Shown here: positions 49,681 to 61,318 of the stretch, piece after piece
How positions within the stretch are numbered: the first letter of the stretch is position 1
Layout: each line of letters opens with the position of its first letter
From: Cherax quadricarinatus
Lineage: Eukaryota; Arthropoda; Malacostraca; Decapoda; Parastacidae
Assembly (NCBI RefSeq): GCF_038502225.1
Contig: NC_091307.1
Coordinates: 27,558,578-27,622,577 of the forward strand
DNA length: 64,000 nucleotides
Reading direction: 5' to 3'
The notes under the pieces: model-generated
Seen by the model: only the letters and a program-made list of their open reading frames with translations
The model's database searches: none
What the model was told of the DNA's origin: nothing
Made by a program: the position numbers and the translations under genes

Positions 49681-51382
49681 ATGGATTTGTCAGTTAAAAA
49701 CAGAGTAGGGGAGTTAGTAGATGGGGAGAGGGAGGTATTAGGTAGATGGCGAGAATATTTTGAGGAACTTTTAAATGTTGAGGAAGAAAGGGAGGTGGTA
49801 ATTTCATGCACTGGCCAGGGAGGTATACCATCTTTTAGGAGTGAAGAAGAGCAGAATGTAAGTGTGGGGGAGGTACGTGAGGCATTACGTAGAATGAAAG
49901 GGGGTAAAGCAGCTGGAACTTATGGGATCATGGCAGATATGTTAAAAGCAGGGGGGATATAGTGTTGGAGTGGTTGGTACTTTTGTTTAATAAATGTATG
50001 AAAGAGGGGAAGGTACCTAGGGATTGGTGGAGAGCATGTATAGTCCCTTTATATAAAGGGAAAGGGGACAAAAGAGATTGTAAAAATTATAGAGGAATTA
50101 GTTTACTGAGTATACCAGGTAAAGTGTACGTTAGGGTTATAATTGAAAGAATTAGAGGTAAGACAGAATGTAGGATTGCGGATGAGCAAGGAGGTTTCAG
50201 AGTGGGTAGGGGATGTGTAGATCAAGTGTTTACATTGAAGCATATATGTGAACAGTATTTAGATAAAGGTAGGGAAGTTTTTATTGCATTTATGGATTTA
50301 GAAAAGGCATATGCTAGAGTGGATAGAGGACCAATGTGGCAGATGTTGCAAGTATATGGAATAGGTGGTAAGTTACTAAATGCTGTAAAGAGTTTTTATG
50401 AGGATAGTGAGGCTCAGGTTAGGGTGTGTAGAAGAGAGGAAGACTACTTCCCGGTAAAAGTAGGTCTTAAACAGGGATGTGTAATGTCACCATGGTTGTT
50501 TAATATATTTATAGATGGGGTTGTAAAAGAAGTAAATGCTAGGGTGTTTGGGAGAGGGGTGGGATTAAATTATGGGGAATCAAATTCAAAATGGGAATTG
50601 ACACAGTTACTTTTTGCTGATGATACTGTGCTTATGGGAGATTCTCAAGAAAAATTGCAAAGGTTAGTGGATGAGTTTGGGAATGTGTGTAAAGGTAGAA
50701 AGTTGAAAGTGAACATAGAAAAGAGTAAGGTGATGAGGGTGTCAAATGATTTAAATAAAGAAAAATTGGATATCAAATTTGGGAGGAGGAGTATGGAAGA
50801 AGTGAATGTTTTCAGATACTTGGGAGTTGACGTGTCGGCGGATGGATTTATGAAGGATGAGGTTAATCATAGAATTGATGAAGGAAAAGGGTGAGTGGTG
50901 CATTGAGGTATATATGGAGTCAAAAAACGTTATCTATGGAGGTAAAGAAGGGAATGTATGAAAATATAGTAGTACCAACACTCTTATATGGATGTGAAGC
51001 TTGGGTGGTAAATGCAGCAGCGAGGAGATGGTTGGAGGCAGTAGAGATGTCCTGTCTAAGGGCAATGTGTGGTGTAAATATTATGCAGAAAATTCGGAGT
51101 GTGGAAATTAGGAAAAGGTGTGGAGTTAATAAAAGTATTAGTCAGAGGGCATAAGAGGGTTCGTTGAGGTGGTTTGGTCATTTAGAGAGAATGGATCAAA
51201 GTAGAATGACATGGAAAGCATATAAATCTATAGGGGAAGGAAGGAGGGGTAGGGGTCGTTCTCGAAAGGGTTGGAGAGAGGGGGTAAAGGAGGTTTTGTG
51301 GGCGAGGGGCTTGGACTTCCAGCAAGCATGCGTGAGCGTATTAGATAGGAGTGAATGGAGACAAATGGTACTTGGGACCTGA
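49681..51382 (+). pseudogene. RT of R4
   Basis: Pieces 49681-49962, 49962-50894, 50891-51154 and 51164-51382. The middle piece carries NYRGISLLSIPGKV, AFMDLEKAYARVDRGPMWQM (D to A in the usual AYDRV), GLKQGCVMSPWLFNIFIDGV, FADDTVLMG and YLGVDVSADG. The last pieces carry LLYGCEAWVVN and RWFGHLERM. Single-base losses at 49955 and 50888 and a stop near 51152 separate them. Confidence 0.85.
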
Positions 51383-52571
51383 CGATCTGTTGGAGTGTGA
51401 GCAGGGTAATATTTAGTGAAGGGATTCAGGGAAACCTGTTATTTTCATATAGTCAGACTTGAGTCCTGGAAATGGGAAGTACAATGCCTGCACTTTAAAG
51501 GAGGGGTTTGGGATATTGGCAGTTTGGAGGGATATGTTATGTATCTTTATACGTATATGCTTCTAAACTGTTGTATTCTGAGCACCTCTGCAAAAACAGT
51601 GATAATGTGTGAGTGTGGTGAAAGTGTTGAATGATGATGAAAGTATTTTCTTTTTGGGGATTTTCTTTCATTTTTGTGTCACCCTGCCTCGGTGGGAGAC
51701 GGCCGACTTGTTGAAAAAAAACAAAAATCTAGCGGTTTCAAATCAAGCAGGAGAAAGCTGGTAGGCCCACATGTGAGAGAATGGGTCTGTGTGGTCAGTG
51801 TGGACCATATAAAAAAAATCCTGGAGCACGCAGTGCATAATGAGTAAAAAAAAAACTGTTTTTTTTAATTAAAATGCCGACTTTGTGGTCTATTTTCGTA
51901 TATTTATGGTTGTATTCTCGTTTTCTTGGTCTCATTTAATAGAATGGAAAATATATTATAGAAATAGAGGTGATTTTGATTGATTTTACCATAAAAGGAC
52001 CCTGGAAATGGAGCTCAAAGTACGGGAATTGTTTGATTTTTGCCGATGTTCAAAAGTAAACAAGTGATGTCATTGTCCAATAAATGTCCAACTAGCCATT
52101 CTAATATGCAGTCATGAATGGGTTGATGTTCTTTATACAATTATTACAATATTGCAGTAGTCTGCATAACAGTAAATCTTCTATTTTTTGTTTGAATATA
52201 AATTCAAAATAGGAAGCAAGAGTAATATCACAAGGGCCTGGAGACATGACTGATGAACAAAGAAAATGTTATTTTAGAGCCAGGAGTGTCTGCATTGTTC
52301 ATTCTGGTCCTTATTTTGAAATTGTCATATTTTTTAATTTTTGTGAAATTGGCCAAATTGCAGATTTCTGACCACGTTGTTGGGTAGTTGAAATCAGTAA
52401 ATGGGCAGTTTCTTGTACTCAATCGATAGAAAAAAATGGAGTTCTAAAGAAATAGCTATGAGTTTGGTCGACTGGAACAATGGAATTAGCCGAAAATAGG
52501 GCTCAAAGTGGGCGAAATCGCCGATTTGTAAATATCGCCGAGGTCGCTAACTTCGCGAGAGCATAATTCCG

Positions 52572-53372
52572 TCAGTTTTCCATCAAATTTTGTTTTTTTG
52601 GTGTCATTACAATCAGGAAAAGATTCTCTATCATTTCATAAGAAAATTTTTTTTTTTTTTTTTTAAATTTTGCGACACAAGGAGACACCTCAGGATTGGG
52701 GATTGCGACAGTCAAGGGGTTAATATCTTCTTTGTTTATGCCCGTCATCCACTTATACACTTCAGTGATGTCTCCCCTCATTCTACGTTTCTCCAGAGTG
52801 TGGAGATTTAAGGCTGTAAGTCTATCTTCGTACGTGAGATTCCTTACACAGTAAATCATTTTAGTCATTCTTCTCTGTATGTTCTCTAATGAGTCTATAT
52901 CCATCCTGTAGTAAGGAGACCAAAACTGAGCAGCATAATCTAACTGAGGCCTCACTAGTGATGTATAGAGCTGTAAAATAACTTTTGGACTTATGTTACT
53001 TATACTTCTTGAGATAAATCCAAGTAATCTGTTAGCCTTGTTGCACACACTTAGGCACTACTGTCTTGGCTTTAGGTTTCTGCTTACCGTGACTCCCAAG
53101 TCTTTTTCACATTCTGTATGATCAAGCTCTACTTCGCCTAGTTTATAGCTACGAGGGTTATTTTCATTAACAAGGAGTAGTACCTTACACTTATCCACAT
53201 TGAACTTCATCTGGCATTTTTCAGACCAAGACATTAATTTGTCCAAATCCTCCTGGAGTTCATTGCTATCCTCCTCAGAATGAATCACATGGCCTATCTT
53301 TGTATCATCAGCAAATTTACTCATGTCACTTGTAATCCCTTCATCAAGGTCATTAATGTAAATTATGAACAA
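52572..53372 (-). pseudogene. Element F RT palm and C-terminus
   Basis: 53058-53372: MFIIYINDLDEGITSDMSKF then FADDTKIG (motif C intact), WSEKCQMKFNVDKCKVL, CEKDLGVTVSRNLKPRQ, then a stop. 52730-53048: ANRLLGFISRSISNISPKVI, YTSLVRPQLDYAAQFWSPYY, RMRGDITEVYKWMTGI. One stop separates the two. K2 splits the frame at 52720. Confidence 0.85.
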
Positions 53373-53471
53373 GAGAGGGCCTAAAATTGATCCTTGTGGA
53401 ATGTCACTAGTGACTAATCCCCATTCAGATTTGACCCCATTAATCGAAACTCTCTGCTGTCTATTGGTAAG

Positions 53472-54238
53472 TGTTACGACTTAATCTTCACAGTAACAAT
53501 AGGGGCACAAATAACTCCATTTTTTTTGTTAGTTTTATTTTATTACCAATCATTTAGCTTCATTGGTATTTGGTTAGTGAATTAAAATAACCACAAGCAA
53601 TTATAAATGAAATACTATATAGCAAGAAACCCAATCTTACGTTCAAATTCTCATTAATAGAGTATGATACAATAATTTCAATTAATAATCAACTAATCTC
53701 ACCCTTTAACTCGTTTAGAAAGGTCTAGGGTAACGAAATAGTTATCTTTCATAAGTGACATGAATTACCAGACTTCAGGAAACTAATGGCAAAGGCAAGA
53801 CAATAGACTTGGTATAAAGTTTTAGTTTAAGCTAGGAGCTTTGGGTTGAAGACCCGTACAGAATCAGAGCTAGGAGCTGACTCACTCACTTAACTACTTC
53901 ATAGTATGACTTTAGCTCGGCCCGAAGGCGACGCGTGGCGTCAATTCTAGAACCACTAATTGGTCACTACAGTAGTGGTTATACATTCGTAATACCTAAC
54001 CTAATAATAATATAATATAATATTATAATTATAATAATCATGGGGAAAGATATAATATAATACAATATAATACAATGAGAGTACTGTTGATGATTCATAC
54101 CGTACCCGATAATAATATATAGTCGAACCTGCTTTATCTAGCTAGTAATAAAGTGGTTCGCGATATATTATTACAGAACTTATTTTAACCAGGCCTTTTA
54201 TTTTTGTATATAATGGAGTGAAGTAGGGGCGCGTAACA
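53472..54238 (-). repeat. 3' LTR of the Gmr1-type element
   Basis: 767 bp, TG...CA ends on its own strand (written here as TGTTACGACT...GCGCGTAACA). The polypurine tract of the element abuts it at 54239 on the internal side. Confidence 0.95.
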
Positions 54239-54254
54239 CCTCCCCCCTCGCGAC
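54239..54254 (-). promoter_or_regulatory. Polypurine tract
   Basis: On the minus strand GCGAGGGGGGAGG lies directly before the 3' LTR, the expected primer for plus-strand DNA synthesis. Confidence 0.8.
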
Positions 54255-54422
54255 TGACGGTCGCCATTGACTTGTACTCTCTGTGGTGGGTAGCATCTGT
54301 CATAGTAGCAGAGGTTGTAACATAGACAGCAGTCCTACATCATCTCCAGCTTTCTCCACAACATAGATGGTCATAAAAGTACTGACTCATACTGTTAAAA
54401 TAAAGGTATATTAATAAAAATT

Positions 54423-57400
54423 TCAAGGCCTAGAGAGGGCATCAGCAATGAGATTATGTTTTCCTTTTATATGGGAAATAGAGATAGAGAAGGGTTGAAT
54501 TCTCAAAGCCCAATGAAGTATTCTCGCATTCTTCGATTTCATAGTATTTATGAAGGTCAAAGGATTGTGATCGGAGTACACTGATATCTGATGGGTAGAA
54601 GATCCTAAATATACATCAGAATTCTCTAGGCATACAACGAGAGCTAAGGCTTCTTTTTCTATAGTTAAATAATTAATTTGGTGTTTCTTTAACTTAGAAG
54701 AAAAATAAGAAACAGGTTGTAATAGGTCAGAATTTGGAGCCTTCTGTAACAATGCGGCTCCCAAAGCATACGCACTGGCATCTATTTGTAAGTGGAATGG
54801 TTTATTAAAATCTGGACTTAGCAATACTGGGGAAGAGGATAGTAATCTTTTTAAACGATTAAAAGCAATTTCACAGTCCTGGGTCCATGAAAACTTTGTT
54901 TTTGGACTTGTTAATTCAGTTAGGGGAAAAGCTACCTGTGCAAAATTCAGACAGAACCGACGGTAGTAACTGGCAACTCCTAAAAATCTTGATACGCTTT
55001 TCCTATCCTTAGGGGTAGGAAATTCTAAGAGGGCCTTTACTTTGGCGTTCAAAGGAGCGACTTCACCTTGTCCAATCTGAAATCCTAAGTATTTAATTTT
55101 CGTCTGGCCAAACTCACACTTGGACAAATTCACTGTAAAATTATGTTTACTTAAGGTGTCAAACAAGGCTTTAAGCTGTCTAAGGTGTTGGGGCCAACTG
55201 TTGCTGTATACGACTAAGTCGTCTAAGTAAGCTTCTACTCCGTCCAATCCGCCCGTAAGTATGTTCATAATACGCTGGAACGTAGAAGCCGCGTTACAGA
55301 AGCCGAAGGGCATAATGCAATACTTGTATAGGCCACCAGGTATCATAAAAGCCGATATCTCTTGAGCTCTTGGTGACAACGGGACTTGGTAATACCCTCT
55401 TAACAAGTCCAATTTACTGATATACTTAGCTCTGGAGACCTTGTCTATTAAGTCGTCAATTCTGGGTATTGGAAACCCATCAGGTACTGTTACAGCATTG
55501 ACTTTTCTAAAATCCGTGCACATACGGGAGGTCCCATCTGGTTTGGGGACTAGAATGCACGGGGATGCCCAAGGACTGTTACTTGGTTTTATCAACCCGT
55601 GTGAGAGTAAGAAGTTCACCTCTGCCTCTAGCTCACCTTGTTTCTTGGGACTCACTCTGTAGGGAGATTGCTTGATTGGAGTAGGTTCTCTGAGAGTAAC
55701 ATCGTGCACACCCAACGTACACGGTTTTGGGACGTCGTTGAATAGGTGGAGATTTGCCTTAATCAGGGATTTTATTTCGGGTCCTTTGTCCACTTCCAGA
55801 TTTATCAGTAGAGAATTTAAATTCTTTAAGGCTGTCGAATTGTTCAGAAGAACTGGTATTCCTATCATTTCATCCGAACTTACTGGAACCCGTTCTTGGT
55901 TCAGAGGAGTTATAGTAGAAACTGGTGAAACGATTCCTGAATAGGGTTTAAGTTGGTTAACGTGATACGTCCGTTGTGAGTTCCTCTTCTTCGGCGTCCT
56001 TACCAAGTAGTTCACGTCACTTAGGCGCTTCACGATTTCTAAAGGACCTTCAAATTTGGGCTGTAGAGCATGTCCCTGATGAAATCGTTGAACCAGAACT
56101 TGATCTTTTGGTTCAAATGAATGAAGCTTAGTTCGACGATCGTATTCCTCCTTCATCTTACTCTGTGCTTGTCGTAAGTTTTCGGCAGCCAATTCTCTAG
56201 CTAGGCTCAGGCGTTCTTCCATTAAGGTAGGAGAGCTCCTAAAAGTTGGCGTTTCTTGCCCGGTCCAAGCTTCTTTGAGAACCTGTACTGGTCCTCTAAT
56301 TTGATGCCCATATATTAACTCAAATGGCGAAAACTTCAAGTTGTCTTGTTCGCTTTCTCTTAGGGCAAACAAGAGTAGTGGAATACCTTCATCCCAATCT
56401 TTGGAATACTGTAAACAATAGGACCTCATCATAATCTTCAAAGTTTGATGGAACCTTTCCACCACGCCTTGTGATTGGGGTCGATAGGCCGTCGCGTAAA
56501 CCGTCTTGACCCCTAACTGAGCCAAGGCTTCACGGAAAAATTTTGAAGTAAAATTCAACCCTTGATCCGATTGAACTTCTCTTGGAAATCCGAAGTGAGA
56601 GAAGAACTTAATCAGTGCTCTCACTATTAGGCGAGCATTAATCCTCCTGAGAGGAACTGCTTCTGGGTACCTGGTGACTGTGTCCATGATAGTGAACAGG
56701 AACTGGTTGCCCTGCCGAGTCTTGGGTAGCGGGCCGACACAGTCGATCACCAGACGTGAAAAGGGTTCGCCTCTTACTTGTATAGGGTTCAACGGCGCAG
56801 GTGGTGGATTATGTGCAGGTTTGCCTACTAGTTGACACACGGAACAGCTTCTTACATACCGTTCCACTTCTTCCTTCATTTTTGGCCATGTGAAGTGCTT
56901 AGAAATTTTTCTAAAAGTCTTCTTTTGTCCCAGATGTCCACCTTGAGGACTGTCATGAGCAAACTTACTTGCTAAATTTCTAAACGGGGTAGGCAAGACC
57001 AGTAGATGATCACTTTTAAGAGATCCTAGTTTCTTTTTCAGTAAGTCCTTCTCCCAATAGTAAGAGCTGTCACTTTTAAGGGCTTCTTCTCCCGACACAG
57101 CAAGCTTCCTGATGTCACTTAAGGAGGGGTCTATTTGGAGTTCTCTTACTAGATCCTCCTTCGAGAATAAATCTATTTCGGAAACCACCGACTTAGGAAC
57201 TGGTATTGGTTCCGGGTGAACTGTTAGCTCAAAACTTGAGCTTTCGTTGAATATGTCTCCTACTCCTACGTCGACGTCGTCCATGACTTCCTCCGATACC
57301 AATGGAGAACGCGACTGTTTGGTCATTGCCCGGGTTACTACGCTCAGAGGAAAGAGAGTAGGTTCCGTTCGTCGGGCTTCGATGACGTAATTTTCCTCGG

Positions 57401-57690
57401 TTGGATTTTCCATAACTATGGGCTCTTTCCATATTCCTTCTTCCGCTAAGTCGTTCCCAATCAATAGGTCTACGTCTTTTATGGGGAAGTTAGTTGGAGA
57501 CACTCCGATTGACGTCCAGCCTGTAAAAATAGGAGTTTCGACATATAACTTGTACAGGGGTACTCGCGTAGTGGAGCCACCATAAGCTTCCAACAGAGCG
57601 TCGAAACCTGTATATGATCCGGCGGGGAATGATAACAGTCCTTCTCTTAATAATGTTAAGTAGGATCCCGTATCCCTAAAGGAATTTACT
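54423..57690 (-). CDS. pol: Protease-integrase-RT-RNase H polyprotein of the Gmr1-type element
   Basis: 1056 codons are open from 57593; the frame reads upstream to about 57688 and includes the protease active site (VNSFRDTGSYL). Residues are counted from 57593. Protease remainder about 1-55 (DLLIGNDLA). Integrase zinc region H220, H233, C250, C253; catalytic D284 (VIDCVGP), D343 (SDQG) and E379 (VERFHQ); a GPLEI patch near 516. RT about 640-845, with D729 (LDLLRGYYQ) and YLDD at 789-792. RNase H D938, E979, D1008 and D1051, ending ADALSRP. All catalytic residues are present. A TAG at about 57691, just before PVVAVNS, interrupts the frame upstream and looks like a decayed codon. The integrase lies N-terminal to RT. 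Confidence 0.93.
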
Positions 57691-57787
57691 GCAACAACTG
57701 GCTATCGGTAATTCCTACTTTGCTTTTGGAAAAGTAAGGACTCATAGCCCTTGACAAGTCTGACGATGATACCCATATTCTGCTTAG

Positions 57788-59305
57788 TCAACTAGGAGGA
57801 TCTGTTCCTTTTCCTTGGGACAGAGCGTCTACTCTTGGCTCGGACTTCCTTGGATGAGTCGTAGAGGATATTATTTGTGTGGGCAATCTATAGGATGGAC
57901 TCCTTCCCTGGTCCCTATCACGCTTAAAGCATTGTGATTTGAAATGTCCCAGCTTCGAACAGTACGAACATTTAATTTTTTCCCATGACCTATCTGGTCT
58001 ATAGGATGGGCTCGATTGAATTTGGTGTTTTACTTCGGGTTTACTCGTTACACGGGAGTGAACGGGTTGGGTAGATCGCTTACCAAAAGGCTTCGCAGGT
58101 TCGGTTCTCGTTGCTGGTTTGATAATGTGGCTGCTTTCAGATTGTACCAACCTCTGGGAAATCTCAAAGTTGTCTGCCAGCGCGGCAGTCTCTAACAACG
58201 TCGTTTGCGGATGGCCAACAAGATACTGGCAAACTCCCTCTGGAAAATTTGCATACAAATCTTCTAGTAACATTAATTGTGATAGATCTTTTAAAGTCGT
58301 GACCCAAGAAGCTCGACACCAACGTTCAAACGCCACTGTTTTCCCTCGGGCAAAATCTAAATAAGTTTGTCCTGTTTGCCGTTTCATGGAACGAAAAGCT
58401 ATTTGGTAACTAATAGGGAGCATGTCATATGCTTCTAAAATAGTTCTCTTTACTACGTCGTACTGGACATAAAACTCATATGGTAAGGAGGCGACACAAG
58501 ACTGCGCCTTTCCATATAGAGACGTGTGCAGCAATGTGGCCCATTTGTCTTTGGGCCAGCCCATTGAACGTGCCTGATTCTCAAAAATTTCAAAGAATTC
58601 ATCTAAGTCTGTTTTGTTAAACTTAGGTACCATCAGAGCTGCTTTATGCAAGTCAAACCCGGTTTCCGTGCTCTTCACGTCTCTTTCTTCCGGAACTCCC
58701 TTCTGCTTTGTTTCAAAACGAAACCTTTCACGCCTAAATTCTTCCTCGTTTAGACGTCTTCTAGCTTCGATTTGAGAGTTTTGTAATAGTAATATGCGTT
58801 CTATTCTCTCTAGTTGTTCGGACGTGAAATTCCCAAGAGGTAATGACACCGAGGGGAATTCGGGCGTCTTCTCCGGAAGTATTTTGGGACGAGTACCAGT
58901 CCTAAAATTATCCCCGTCATTTGACTGAGGGTTCGTTCCAACCACCGATACATACTCCGGGGAAATGAACGGGGGAGAGCTTTGAGACTGGACTGAGTAG
59001 TAAGGCCTTGTAAACCCTGGCTCAACTTCATTATTTAAGGCAGTTCCCGTCCGTGGGATTTCTACTTCCTCGAACTGAGAAATAAAACTATCTTCCGAAT
59101 CTAATTCTGGCATTGCTTGGGATTTCGGAAATAATCTATCCTTAATTAGGGACCTAAGAGTCTCTGCGCTATGGTATCTATTATAAGGTATATCTAACTG
59201 TCTAGCTATTTGCCAACACGTCTGTAATTTTAAAGTGTCAAGAGTAGCCTCTGTTAATTCATCTAATAATGACTTAATTTCTGGATCCATTTTCTTAATT
59301 CTCAC
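57788..59305 (-). CDS. gag: Gag of the Gmr1-type element
   Basis: 505 codons. N-terminal helical segment (residues about 8-60: SLLDELTEATLDTLKLQTCW, a SAP-like look), a polar middle, a coiled region near 160-205 (EQLERIERILLLQNSQIEAR), capsid about 215-385, and a zinc knuckle C446-x2-C449-x4-H454-x4-C459. Residues 315-381 (YLDFARGKTVAFERWCRASW, LMLLEDLYANFPEGVCQYLV) resemble the SCAN domain, which is thought to derive from Gmr1-type Gag. The Gag stop at 57788 lies directly at the opening of the pol frame, which is -1 relative to gag. No classic slippery heptamer is visible there. Confidence 0.93.
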   Translation of the reverse strand: MRIKKMDPEIKSLLDELTEATLDTLKLQTCWQIARQLDIPYNRYHSAETLRSLIKDRLFPKSQAMPELDSEDSFISQFEEVEIPRTGTALNNEVEPGFTRPYYSVQSQSSPPFISPEYVSVVGTNPQSNDGDNFRTGTRPKILPEKTPEFPSVSLPLGNFTSEQLERIERILLLQNSQIEARRRLNEEEFRRERFRFETKQKGVPEERDVKSTETGFDLHKAALMVPKFNKTDLDEFFEIFENQARSMGWPKDKWATLLHTSLYGKAQSCVASLPYEFYVQYDVVKRTILEAYDMLPISYQIAFRSMKRQTGQTYLDFARGKTVAFERWCRASWVTTLKDLSQLMLLEDLYANFPEGVCQYLVGHPQTTLLETAALADNFEISQRLVQSESSHIIKPATRTEPAKPFGKRSTQPVHSRVTSKPEVKHQIQSSPSYRPDRSWEKIKCSYCSKLGHFKSQCFKRDRDQGRSPSYRLPTQIISSTTHPRKSEPRVDALSQGKGTDPPS

Positions 59306-59354
59306 AAGGGAGCTTAATTTTAATGCAAAACAAATATGTACTTCAGGGTAAGTA

Positions 59355-59376
59355 GATCCCGGACAGACAACCCATT
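59355..59376 (-). other. Presumed primer-binding site
   Basis: On the minus strand, two bases after the 5' LTR, TGGGTTGTCTGTCCGGGATC begins with the TGG expected opposite a tRNA 3' CCA end. The tRNA is not identified. Confidence 0.55.
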
Positions 59377-60142
59377 TGTTACGACTTAATCTTCACAGTA
59401 ACAATAGGGGCACAAATAACTCCATTTTTTTGTTAGTTTTATTTTATTACCAATCATTTAGCTTCATTGGTATTTGGTTAGTGAATTAAAATAACCACAA
59501 GCAATTATAAATGAAATACTATATAGCAAGAAACCCAATCTTACGTTCAAATTCTCATTAATAGAGTATGATACAATAATTTCAATTAATAATCAACTAA
59601 TCTCACCCTTTAACTCATTTAGAAAGGTCTAGGGTAACGAAATAGTTATCTTTCATAAGTGACATGAATTACCAGACTTCAGGAAACTAATGGCAAAGGC
59701 AAGACAATAGACTTGGTATAAAGTTTTAGTTTAAGCTAGGAGCTTTGGGTTGAAGACCCGTACCGAGTCAGAGCTAGGAGCTGACTCACTCACTCAACTA
59801 CTTCATAGTATGACTTCAGCTCGGCCCGAAGGCGACGCGTGGCGTCAATTCTAGAACCACCAATTGGTCACTACAGTAGTGGTTACACATTCGTAATACC
59901 TAACCTAATAATAATATAATATAATATTATAATTATAATAATCATCGGGAAAGATATAATATAATACAATATAATACAATGAGAGTACTGTTGATGATTC
60001 ATACTGTACCCGATAATAATATATAGTCGAACCTGCATTATCTAGCTAGTAATAAAGTGGTTCGCGATATATTATTACAGAACTTATTTTAACCAGGCCT
60101 ATTATTTTTGTATATAATGGAGTGAAGTAGGGGCGCGTAACA
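59377..60142 (-). repeat. 5' LTR of the Gmr1-type element
   Basis: 766 bp, same ends as the other LTR. Example differences: CATCGGG vs CATGGGG, CTGCATTATC vs CTGCTTTATC, GGTTACACAT vs GGTTATACAT. No confident TATA box is called. Confidence 0.95.
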
Positions 60143-60171
60143 GTAAGCCATGCCTCAGTCCATGCTAGAAC

Positions 60172-60793
60172 TTTACCTCCTATACCATGAGCTGCCACTT
60201 TTCTTAAGAGTCTCTTGTGAGGTACGTACTCTATCGAAGGCTTTACTAAAATCCAAATAAACAATATCATATTCTTTATCACTGTCTACTGCCTCAATTG
60301 TTCTTTTGAAGAACGTCAGTAAATTTGTCAGGCAGGAACGACCTCTCGTGAACCCACACTGAGATTCATTTATCAAGTTATCCTCTTCAAGGTGACTTCT
60401 AATAATGTCAGCTATAATTGATTCTAGTAACTTGCCCACTATAGATATCAGGCTTATTGGATGGTAATTTGAAGGAACGGACTTATCCCCTGATTTGAAT
60501 ATAGGAACCACATTAGTCAGCTTCCACAACTCTGGCACAACACCAGTAGGGATGGACGCATTAAACACACTTGTTAATGGCTGACTAAGTTCCATCTTGC
60601 ATTCCTTAAGTACCCTGGAAAACAACTCATCGGGCCCTGGGGACTTACTATGCTTCAGTTTGTCTATCTGTTTGATAACCATGTCCCTTGTGACAGTAAT
60701 ATTAGTCAATTTGAATTCGTCAGGAACTGAATAATTGTTAATTTCTGGAATCTCATTTGTCTTCCTGTGTAAAAACTGACAAAACATAGTCAT
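60172..60793 (-). pseudogene. Element F RT fingers and palm motif A
   Basis: 206 codons: HSKSPGPDELFSRVLKECKM, LWKLTNVVPIFKSGDKSVPS, NYHPISLISIVGKLLESIIA, CGFTRGRSCLTNLLTFF, IVYLDFSKAFDRV, then a frameshift and the LTR insertion at 60143. The palm continues at 53471 on the far side. Confidence 0.88.
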
Positions 60794-60974
60794 CCGTTCG
60801 TTATCCGTCAGCTGTCAGTTCCCAATTTTCAGAGGTCATAGTCATGTTTAGCCTTTCTAATCCCCTGTTTTACTTCTCTTTTAAGCTGAACATATTGGTC
60901 AGTAAGGTTAACCTCTCCTCTTCTGATGCGCATATAAATTCCCCTTTTCTCCCCTAATAGATGCTTTAGCCTCC

Positions 60975-61035
60975 TGTTAACCCATTTGGGATCGTTATTT
61001 AAAAAAAAAAAAAAAAGATCCTAAATGGGTTAATT
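60975..61035. repeat. Small inverted repeat around an A run in element F
   Basis: GTTAACCCATTTGGGATC (60975-60992) and GATCCTAAATGGGTTAAT (61018-61035) pair around about 25 bp with 16 A. It duplicates and inverts a few codons of the F linker. Confidence 0.75.
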
Positions 61036-61318
61036 TCTCTCTGGGGAATGTATATACTCTGAGCACAGTGTACATTATCAAGAAAAAAATCATAAATGGA
61101 GATCCCTTCGTAATCATAAGTATGATCATTGTCAATAAAATCATTAGCTAGATAACCCAAATCAAGATTTGACAGGTGTTCCCTAAGTCCACTATAATCG
61201 GCAGAGCGAAAATCAGGGATTTTTACAGTATTATCATTATTCTTGTATTCCCAGTTAATGCTAAAAGTGATGGATTTGTGATCACTTGCGCCAAGCTCTT
61301 CAGTGATCTCCAGATTAT

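Larger units (their letters stand above)
48669..51724 (+). mobile_element. RTE-like copy R4, the longest of the group
   Basis: Starts near the beginning of the endonuclease (about 48669) and ends CCTCGGTGGGAGACGGCCGA then CTTGTTGAAAAAAAA at 51724, inside K2. It contains the only nearly complete endonuclease of this family in the window. At least four frameshifts break it. Confidence 0.88.
48394..52719. mobile_element. piggyBac-like element K2, itself split
   Basis: The left terminus CCCTTTGACTGTCGCGGCCG follows TTTA (mutated TTAA) and the right terminus CAGTCAAGGGG precedes TTAA. Own sequence is 48394-48455, 48659-about 48670 and 51725-52719, colinear with K1 (TCTAGCGGTTTCAAATCAAG, AGCAGGAGAAAGCTGGTAGG). 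The rest is MITE M3 and RTE copy R4. Confidence 0.87.
53472..60142 (-). mobile_element. Gmr1-type Ty3/Gypsy LTR retrotransposon, nearly intact
   Basis: 6671 bp with 5-bp target duplication GTAAG (53467-53471 and 60143-60147), inserted in the palm of element F and antisense to PUS10. LTRs begin TGTTACG and end CGTAACA and differ by about 11 substitutions and one indel (by eye), so the insertion is recent. Internal order on the minus strand is gag, protease, integrase, RT, RNase H. Integrase before RT is the opposite of ordinary Ty3/Gypsy elements and is known from the Gmr1 group. Confidence 0.95.

Noticed and set aside
53472..60142. Endogenous retrovirus with an envelope gene
   Set aside because: After RNase H only about 180 bp remain before the 3' LTR; there is no envelope-like ORF, so it is a retrotransposon.
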